From positions 1 through 7,189 of the forward strand of contig JAHECE010000136.1 of assembly GCA_024641895.1 (NCBI GenBank): a stretch of DNA of 7,189 nt, given 5' to 3'. Shown here one piece after another: positions 1 through 7,189 of this stretch. The notes beneath the pieces are model-generated. The model was not told the origin of the DNA, ran no database searches, and was given only the letters and a program-made list of their open reading frames with translations. The position numbers and the translations under genes were made by a program. Numbering within the stretch: position 1 is the first letter of the stretch; every line of letters begins with the position of its first letter. This DNA comes from Actinomycetales bacterium. Lineage in GTDB: Bacteria > Actinomycetota > Actinomycetes > Actinomycetales > JAHECE01.

Positions 1-56
1 GGGCGGGCCGGCTCGTCAGGCAGCGGCGTGCCGCTGCTCGGTGGGTTCTCGCTCAT
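1..56 (-). CDS. N-terminal fragment of an unidentified protein, cut by the left window edge
   Basis: An ATG at 56-54 opens a minus-strand frame that stays open to the window edge and reads MSENPPSSGTPLPDEPAR. Support for a real start is the AAGGA Shine-Dalgarno at 62-66, five bases before the ATG, and a promoter with a perfect TTGACA box about 80 bases upstream. The visible part is rich in proline, serine and acidic residues, typical of a disordered N-terminal tail. No domain is visible, so no function can be read from it. In many actinobacteria a small membrane protein of the DUF4870 type or hrcA lies downstream of hemW. Such a tail would suit a small membrane protein, but this is a guess from gene order only. 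Confidence 0.6.
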   Translation of the reverse strand, partial: MSENPPSSGTPLPDEPAR

Positions 57-61
57 AGCCG

Positions 62-66
62 TCCTT
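62..66 (-). promoter_or_regulatory. Shine-Dalgarno of the left-edge gene
   Basis: On the minus strand this reads AAGGA, within TAAGGA at 62-67. It is separated by five bases from the ATG at 56-54. The spacing is near ideal and is the main reason for accepting that start. Confidence 0.65.
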
Positions 67-113
67 AGGCTCGGTTGGTCTCGCACGTTCGAGCTCGCCT
101 TGAGAGGCGGTTC

Positions 114-143
114 AGCGAATCGCTCGGGCCGGGATCGTGTCAA
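114..143 (-). promoter_or_regulatory. Sigma-A-like promoter for the left-edge gene
   Basis: The minus strand carries a perfect TTGACA -35 box at 143-138. After an 18-base spacer comes TTCGCT at 119-114, a weak -10 with the first and last T conserved; shifting by one base gives ATTCGC with a 17-base spacer. Transcription would begin near 105-108, giving a 5' leader of about 50 bases before the ATG at 56. A perfect TTGACA is unlikely by chance in such GC-rich DNA, and it is correctly oriented and placed. The promoter suggests that the left-edge gene is not transcribed only by read-through from hemW. Confidence 0.5.
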
Positions 144-193
144 GGACGCCGCGCCGAGGCTCGTCACGCAGATCACGTCGGCATCCGTCCGCG

Positions 194-233
194 TCGGGCA
201 TGCACGAGCCCGGGCGTCGAGCATCGGGCATGC
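194..233. repeat. Pair of 10-base direct repeats with palindromic cores
   Basis: TCGGGCATGC occurs at 194-203 and again at 224-233, start to start 30 bases apart, or about three helical turns. Each copy ends in the palindrome GCATGC. An 8-base palindrome GCCCGGGC lies between them at 208-215. The pair sits in the hemW downstream spacer, about 50 bases upstream of the TTGACA box. It could be a binding site for a dimeric regulator or a remnant of hairpin DNA. No T-run follows on the minus strand, so it is not a classical terminator. Confidence 0.4.
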
Positions 234-261
234 GCGGGACCGCGAAGGGTCGTCTCACCCG

Positions 262-295
262 CCCGACGACGCCGGCCCTGCCCGACCCGACGACG
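262..295. repeat. Short direct repeat directly after hemW
   Basis: CCCGACGACG occurs at 262-271 and 286-295, 24 bases apart, ending at the base next to the hemW stop codon (298-296). It is GC-rich and short, so it may be compositional chance. No stem with a T-tract is present. Confidence 0.25.
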
Positions 296-1570
296 TCAGC
301 CCGTGAGCGCGCGCACCACGAGGTCGGCCAGCAGGCGCCCGCGGCGGGTCAGCACGGCGCGCCCTGAACGTGCGGCCGCTGCCTCGACCAACCCGTCGTC
401 CGCGAGCTCGGTGAGACGGGATGCCCGGACCACCGAGGAGTGCCCCGATGCCTCGGCGCTCGGCAGGTCGCGCTCGGGGCCCCACGCCGTCGCCACGTCG
501 AGACCGGCGGCGAGCCTGACGCCGAGGAGGATGCGCTCGAGCTCGGCTTCCCGTGGTCCGAGCACCTCGCGACCGGCGGCAGGGCTGAGCCCTTGGGCAA
601 GCCGATCCGCATAGGCCCGCGGATGCTTGACGTTCCACCAGCGGACGCCGCCGACGTGGCTGTGTGCCCCGGGTCCGATCCCCCACCAGTCCTGGCCAGT
701 CCAGTACGCGAGGTTGTGCCGGCAGGCCGCCTCGAGCGTGCGGGACCAGTTGCTGACCTCGTACCAGGCCAGGCCGGCGGCGCTCAGGGCGTCGTCCGCC
801 ATCTCGTACTTCACGGCCTCGTCGTCCGGATCGGGCACCGGGACCTCGCCCCGGCGCACCCGGACCGCGAGCCGGGTGCCCGCCTCGACGACCAGTGCGT
901 AGGCGGAGACGTGGTCCGGCGCCAGCGCAACGGCGGCGTCCAGGCTCGTGGCCCAGTCCGAGAGGCTCTCGCCCGGCGTGCCGTAGATGAGGTCGACCGA
1001 CACGCTCAGGCCGGCATCGCGCGCCCAGGCGACCGCGAGCGCGACCCGTGCGGGGTCGTGGGTGCGGTCCAGGGTCGCCAGCACGTGCGGGACGGCCGAC
1101 TGCATGCCGAACGAGACCCGCGTGAAGCCTCCGGCCGCGAGAGCGCGCAGGCTCTCCGGGGTCACGGAGTCGGGGTTGGCCTCGGTCGTGACCTCGGCGT
1201 CGGGCGCCAGGCCCCACTCGCCCTCGAGTGCCCGGAGCATCGAGACGAGGTCCGCAGCGGGCAGGATCGTCGGCGTGCCGCCCCCGAAGAACACGGTGCG
1301 CACCGGTCGTTCCGGCAGTCCGGCGCCGCGCAGGACCTCGCCGGCGAGGCGGATCTCCTGCCGCGCCGTCGTCGCATAGGTGGCCCTGCTCGCGCCACCA
1401 CCGAGCTCCTGGGCGGTGTAGGTGTTGAAGTCGCAGTAGCCGCAGCGGACCGTGCAGAACGGGACATGCAGGTAGACGCCCAGGTCGCGGACCTCGGCAC
1501 CCGCGACGACGGAGGCGGGCAACGCGCCGTCGTCGGGCGCGGCGTCCCCCTCGGGCAAGGCCGGGCTCAC
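296..1570 (-). CDS. hemW: HemW, radical-SAM heme chaperone (formerly called oxygen-independent coproporphyrinogen III oxidase-like)
   Basis: This 424-residue protein has the radical-SAM cluster motif near its start: cysteines 39, 43 and 46 in CTVRCGYCDFN bind a 4Fe-4S cluster and S-adenosylmethionine. The SAM-binding FFGGGTPT follows at 94-101, then TEANPDS at 129-135 and GMQS at 155-158. The C-terminal third is a HemN/HemW-type domain. The CxYCDF form is characteristic of HemW; true HemN carries a further cysteine after the motif. HemW proteins bind heme and pass it to respiratory enzymes in the cytoplasm or at the membrane, and are not thought to oxidise coproporphyrinogen. It starts with GTG 25 bases after the lepA stop, with only a weak GGGG eight bases ahead, so translation may depend on read-through from lepA. 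About 27 residues precede the conserved core. The stretch near residues 365-385 looks variable. Confidence 0.93.
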   Translation of the reverse strand: MSPALPEGDAAPDDGALPASVVAGAEVRDLGVYLHVPFCTVRCGYCDFNTYTAQELGGGASRATYATTARQEIRLAGEVLRGAGLPERPVRTVFFGGGTPTILPAADLVSMLRALEGEWGLAPDAEVTTEANPDSVTPESLRALAAGGFTRVSFGMQSAVPHVLATLDRTHDPARVALAVAWARDAGLSVSVDLIYGTPGESLSDWATSLDAAVALAPDHVSAYALVVEAGTRLAVRVRRGEVPVPDPDDEAVKYEMADDALSAAGLAWYEVSNWSRTLEAACRHNLAYWTGQDWWGIGPGAHSHVGGVRWWNVKHPRAYADRLAQGLSPAAGREVLGPREAELERILLGVRLAAGLDVATAWGPERDLPSAEASGHSSVVRASRLTELADDGLVEAAAARSGRAVLTRRGRLLADLVVRALTG

Positions 1571-1595
1571 GCCCGCAACCCCGCGGCGGCCCGGG

Positions 1596-3488
<1,893 letters not shown>

Positions 3489-3594
3489 TGAACCTCACGG
3501 GTCGGGATGGCGCACATCGTCCCACGGCAGCGACCCCACCCAGGTTCGCCGGGGTGCGCCGACGGCGTGCGCCTGCCTGCGCGCTCCCGGAGGC
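3489..3594. other. Spacer between the transglutaminase gene and lepA
   Basis: These 106 bases hold the lepA Shine-Dalgarno at 3493-3497. I found no stem of more than five base pairs, no T-run, and no recognisable -35/-10 pair for lepA. Either lepA is partly transcribed from the upstream cassette, or its promoter is too divergent to see by eye. Confidence 0.4.
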
Positions 3595-4437
3595 TCAGGC
3601 CTCCTGAGTGATCTCCACCTCGACCTGCTGCCGAACGCTGGCGCCGCCGGCGAAGACCCCTCGCAGCGGCGTCACGTCCCCGTACTCCCGACCACGGGCC
3701 ACGATCACGTGATGCTCGCCGACCGGCTTGGCGTTGGTCGGGTCGTAGCCGTGCCAGTCGCCCGTCCACCACTCGACCCAAGCGTGCGACTGCCCGTTCA
3801 CGGCCTCGCCGAGCACCGGCGCGTCGCTGATCGGGTGGAGGTAGCCGGAGACGTAGCGCGCCGGGATGCCGATGGTGCGCAGCGCTCCCAGCGCGAGGTG
3901 GGCGACGTCCTGGCAGACGCCCTTGCGCTCCGACCACGACTCGCGGGCCCTGGTGTGGACACCGGTCGCACCGGGCACGTACTCGATCTCGGCACGGACC
4001 GCGCCACAGACGGCCAGCGCCGCCTCGCGGGGCTCCAGGCCCTCGGCGGCGGCACGGGCCAGCAACACGAGCTCCTCGGCGGGCTCGGTCACCGGCGTCG
4101 GCACGAGGTACTCGGTGAACCGATCGATGAACACCCGTCCCGTGAGGTCTGCCCACCGGCATCCGTTGTCGTCGACCCGGACCGGGGTGACGTCGACCCT
4201 CGACTCCGACGTGACGACGAGCCGGGTGTGTGGCTCGAGGACCTCGAACGCCGTGACCACGGTGCCCCAGTAGTCCCGGTAGTCGGTCGACCACGTGGAC
4301 GGCTCGACGACGATGCTGCTCCCGAGCACCGTCTGGCCGGGCAGGTTCGCCGGGCGCATGCGGGCCTCGTTGTAGGAGGCGGACACCGGACGCTCGTAGT
4401 CGAAGGTCGTGCGGTGGACGACCCGCAGCCGGCTCAC
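3595..4437 (-). CDS. Transglutaminase-like cysteine protein of the ATP-grasp/alpha-E cassette
   Basis: This 280-residue protein has two parts. Residues about 3-85 match the bacterial transglutaminase N-terminal beta domain, beginning LRVVHRTTFDYERPVSASYNE. Residues about 120-240 form the papain-like transglutaminase core. The catalytic triad is visible as Cys175 (KGVCQD), His218 (SHAWVEWW) and Asp232 (GYDPTN), all intact, so the enzyme should be active. Members could act as amide-forming transglutaminases or as peptidases or amidases on gamma- or isopeptide bonds; the sequence alone does not decide. No signal peptide or membrane segment is seen, so it is cytoplasmic. It begins with GTG, four bases after a strong GGGGGAGG (4442-4449) and 31 bases after the alpha-E stop, as the last gene of the cassette. 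Its partners suggest that it processes or attaches whatever the ATP-grasp protein makes. Confidence 0.9.
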   Translation of the reverse strand: MSRLRVVHRTTFDYERPVSASYNEARMRPANLPGQTVLGSSIVVEPSTWSTDYRDYWGTVVTAFEVLEPHTRLVVTSESRVDVTPVRVDDNGCRWADLTGRVFIDRFTEYLVPTPVTEPAEELVLLARAAAEGLEPREAALAVCGAVRAEIEYVPGATGVHTRARESWSERKGVCQDVAHLALGALRTIGIPARYVSGYLHPISDAPVLGEAVNGQSHAWVEWWTGDWHGYDPTNAKPVGEHHVIVARGREYGDVTPLRGVFAGGASVRQQVEVEITQEA

Positions 4438-4441
4438 CGGG

Positions 4442-4449
4442 CCTCCCCC
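4442..4449 (-). promoter_or_regulatory. Strong Shine-Dalgarno of the transglutaminase-like gene
   Basis: The minus strand reads GGGGGAGG, four bases before the GTG at 4437-4435. It decides this start and gives the third gene independent ribosome loading, unlike the coupled start of the second gene. Confidence 0.7.
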
Positions 4450-4468
4450 GAGCTCGTGGTCGCGACGT

Positions 4469-5397
4469 TCACAGCGTCTCCCCTACCCAGGCCGTCGACG
4501 CGGGCGACGGGAAGTACCGGCCTCGTACGGCATCGCTCGCGGCGGAGCACGCGCGTTGGACGTGCTCCATCTCGTCCGGCAGGCCGGCCAGCAGGTCACC
4601 GAGGGGCCGGAACTCGAGGCTCGAGCGCGCCCGGCCGAGGATCCGGCGCGCATCGTCCTCGGAGGCGCCCTTGCGCACCTCGGCGGGCGAGAGCTCCTCG
4701 AGGCAGCGCTCGGCTCGCTGGAGGGCGTAGAAGACCGACCGCGGGAAGTTCCGGTCGAGGAGGAGGAACTCGGCGGCCAAGGCGTCGCTGGCGCTGCCGC
4801 GGTAGGTGCGCAGGAAGGACTCGTGCGCCCCGCAGGACCGCAGCAGCGTCGTCCACGTGGGACCGCTGACACCGCTGAGGGCTCGGGTGGCGATCAGACG
4901 CGCCGTCATGTCGGCGCGCTCGATGCTCCGACCCAGCACCAGGAACTGCCAGGTCAGGTCGCGACTCGTCCCTGAGTCGACGAGCCCGGAGACGATCGCG
5001 GCCCGTTCGCGGATCCAGGCGAAGAAGTCGTGCGGGGCCAGGGTGTCCCGCTGGACCATCAGCTGGTTCCACGTCTGGTTGAGACACTCCCAGAGCTCGG
5101 TGGAGACGATCTCGCGAGCCCGGCGCGCGTTCTCCCGAGCCGAGGCCAGCGCGCCCGCGATCGCACTCGGCGCCGAGACGTCGTAGGCGAGGAGGTCCAT
5201 GACCGTCCGGCGCGTGACGAGGTCCGACTGTGGCGGCTCAGCCGCACCCATGACGGCGAGGAGCGAGCGGCACGCCAGGTCTTCCTCGACCCAGGGGTCC
5301 TCGAGCAGCAGCTGGAGATGGGCATCGAGGATGCGGGCCGTGTCGTCCGCCCGCTCGACATAGCGCCCGATCCAGAACAGGGACTCGGCGATCCGGC

Positions 5398-5404
<7 letters not shown>
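4469..5404 (-). CDS. Alpha-E domain protein (DUF403 family)
   Basis: This 311-residue, all-helical-looking protein belongs to the alpha-E family. Recognisable features are the opening MLSRIAESLFWIGRYVERAD, a helix with ARENARRAREIVSTELWECLN (89-109), and LLLDRNFPRSVFYAL (214-228). The helix bearing IGRYVERADDTAR (12-24) has a counterpart at LGRSIERADMTAR (157-169), showing an internal duplication. The biochemical role is unknown. The family is nearly always encoded with a circularly permuted ATP-grasp protein and often a transglutaminase, and has been proposed to act with them in peptide synthesis or modification. The conserved acidic and arginine residues suggest a binding or catalytic surface. 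It has no signal peptide. The ATG overlaps the previous gene's TGA by 7 bases (5398-5404), implying translational coupling. A GGAGG lies ten bases upstream (5415-5419). Confidence 0.92.
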
Positions 5405-7008
<1,604 letters not shown>

Positions 7009-7015
7009 GTCGCTG

Positions 7016-7021
7016 AACGTA
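7016..7021 (-). promoter_or_regulatory. -10 element of a leaderless promoter for the cassette
   Basis: The minus strand reads TACGTT, matching TANNNT, seven bases before the ATG at 7008. No Shine-Dalgarno precedes this ATG. This is the layout of leaderless actinobacterial genes, in which transcription begins at or within a base of the start codon. There is no good -35; the equivalent place is occupied by the palindrome at 7031-7048. Confidence 0.45.
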
Positions 7022-7030
7022 GCCCGGTTC

Positions 7031-7048
7031 TGTGACGTGCACGTAACA
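7031..7048. promoter_or_regulatory. 18-base near-perfect palindrome, operator candidate
   Basis: The plus strand reads TGTGACGTGCACGTAACA. Eight of nine symmetric base pairs match, including the uninterrupted ten-base core ACGTGCACGT at 7035-7044. Its centre lies about 32 bases upstream of the ATG at 7008, so it covers the -35 region of the proposed promoter. The outer TGTGA/TAACA arms resemble Crp-type half sites, but they are eight bases apart rather than six, so I do not assign it to that family. A site there could serve a repressor or an activator that substitutes for the missing -35. Confidence 0.5.
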
Positions 7049-7109
7049 CGCCGCCCGCCTTCCACGGAATGGACCCGGCGGGAAGCCCGGCACGGGCCAC
7101 GTCCTTGCG

Positions 7110-7132
7110 GCCGCCCGCCGCCGCCGGGCGGG
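7110..7132. repeat. GC-rich inverted repeat in the divergent promoter region
   Basis: GCCGCCCG at 7110-7117 is exactly complementary to CGGGCGGC at 7125-7132, with a seven-base loop. It lies between two genes that diverge and has no T-run, so it is unlikely to be a terminator. It ends 28 bases before the plus-strand GTG. It could be an operator for that gene or a compositional accident in very GC-rich DNA. Confidence 0.35.
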
Positions 7133-7147
7133 CGCGGACCGACGGCG

Positions 7148-7153
7148 TACCCT
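7148..7153 (+). promoter_or_regulatory. -10 element of a leaderless promoter for the right-edge gene
   Basis: TACCCT fits TANNNT and is followed by six bases and then GTG at 7160, the spacing expected when transcription begins at the start codon. No Shine-Dalgarno and no recognisable -35 are present. Confidence 0.45.
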
Positions 7154-7159
7154 GCCGCC

Positions 7160-7189
7160 GTGGATCTGCGACGACTCGCCGGGCGGCTG
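7160..7189 (+). CDS. N-terminal fragment of an unidentified divergent gene, cut by the right window edge
   Basis: A GTG at 7160 opens a plus-strand frame reading MDLRRLAGRL before the window ends. The evidence for a gene is the well-placed TACCCT upstream, the intergenic style of the preceding DNA, and the basic, leucine-rich start typical of a protein N-terminus. Ten residues are too few to name a family. It is transcribed away from the ATP-grasp cassette and shares the 151-base control region with it. Confidence 0.45.
   Translation, partial: MDLRRLAGRL

Noticed and set aside
57..295. Heat-shock operator (CIRCE or HspR type) expected if the left gene were hrcA or a chaperone gene
   Set aside because: No TTAGCACTC/GAGTGCTAA arms and no CTTGAG-N-CTCAAG arrangement are present; only the isolated word CTTGAG appears near 100.
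255..1217. Second minus-strand frame of 320 codons within hemW
   Set aside because: It is an alternative frame of hemW, dominated by Arg, Gly, Pro and Ala. The hemW frame carries the cysteine motif and SAM-binding motif.
3541..3600. Possible terminator after the transglutaminase gene
   Set aside because: Only stems of four to five pairs were found (for example CGCC/GGCG), without a T-run.
7085..7097. Small hairpin GCCCG-GCA-CGGGC
   Set aside because: Five base pairs in DNA this rich in G and C are expected by chance. It has no T-run and no link to a start codon.

Overview
The window is very GC-rich. Its codons end almost always in G or C, it uses GTG and TTG starts, and some genes appear to be leaderless. 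The gene pair lepA-hemW reads like an actinobacterial chromosome, probably a Micrococcales relative such as the Cellulomonas group. The family assignment is inference from protein style, not a search result. Every complete gene lies on the minus strand, so transcription runs from right to left. I see no tRNA, rRNA, CRISPR array, transposase or phage gene.

Right side (about 3595-7008, minus): a compact three-gene cassette. It encodes a circularly permuted ATP-grasp (amidoligase-type) protein, an alpha-E domain protein whose start overlaps the preceding stop by 7 bases, and a transglutaminase-like cysteine enzyme 31 bases further on with a strong Shine-Dalgarno. These three families are known to travel together and are predicted, but not proven as far as I know, to make or attach a peptide. 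This copy has an unusual twelve-glutamine tract near the C-terminus of the ATP-grasp protein. Upstream of the cassette, an 18-base near-perfect palindrome sits just behind a -10-like hexamer placed for a leaderless transcript. A divergent gene on the plus strand begins at 7160, also with a leaderless layout, and runs off the right edge.

Centre and left (296-3488, minus): lepA (elongation factor 4) followed after 25 bases by hemW (radical-SAM heme chaperone), a common bacterial arrangement. About 106 bases separate lepA from the cassette, with no convincing terminator.

Left edge (1-295): a 239-base spacer follows hemW. It carries short direct repeats and a good sigma-A-like promoter with a perfect TTGACA box. 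This leads to a Shine-Dalgarno and an ATG for another minus-strand gene, of which only the first 18 codons are inside the window.
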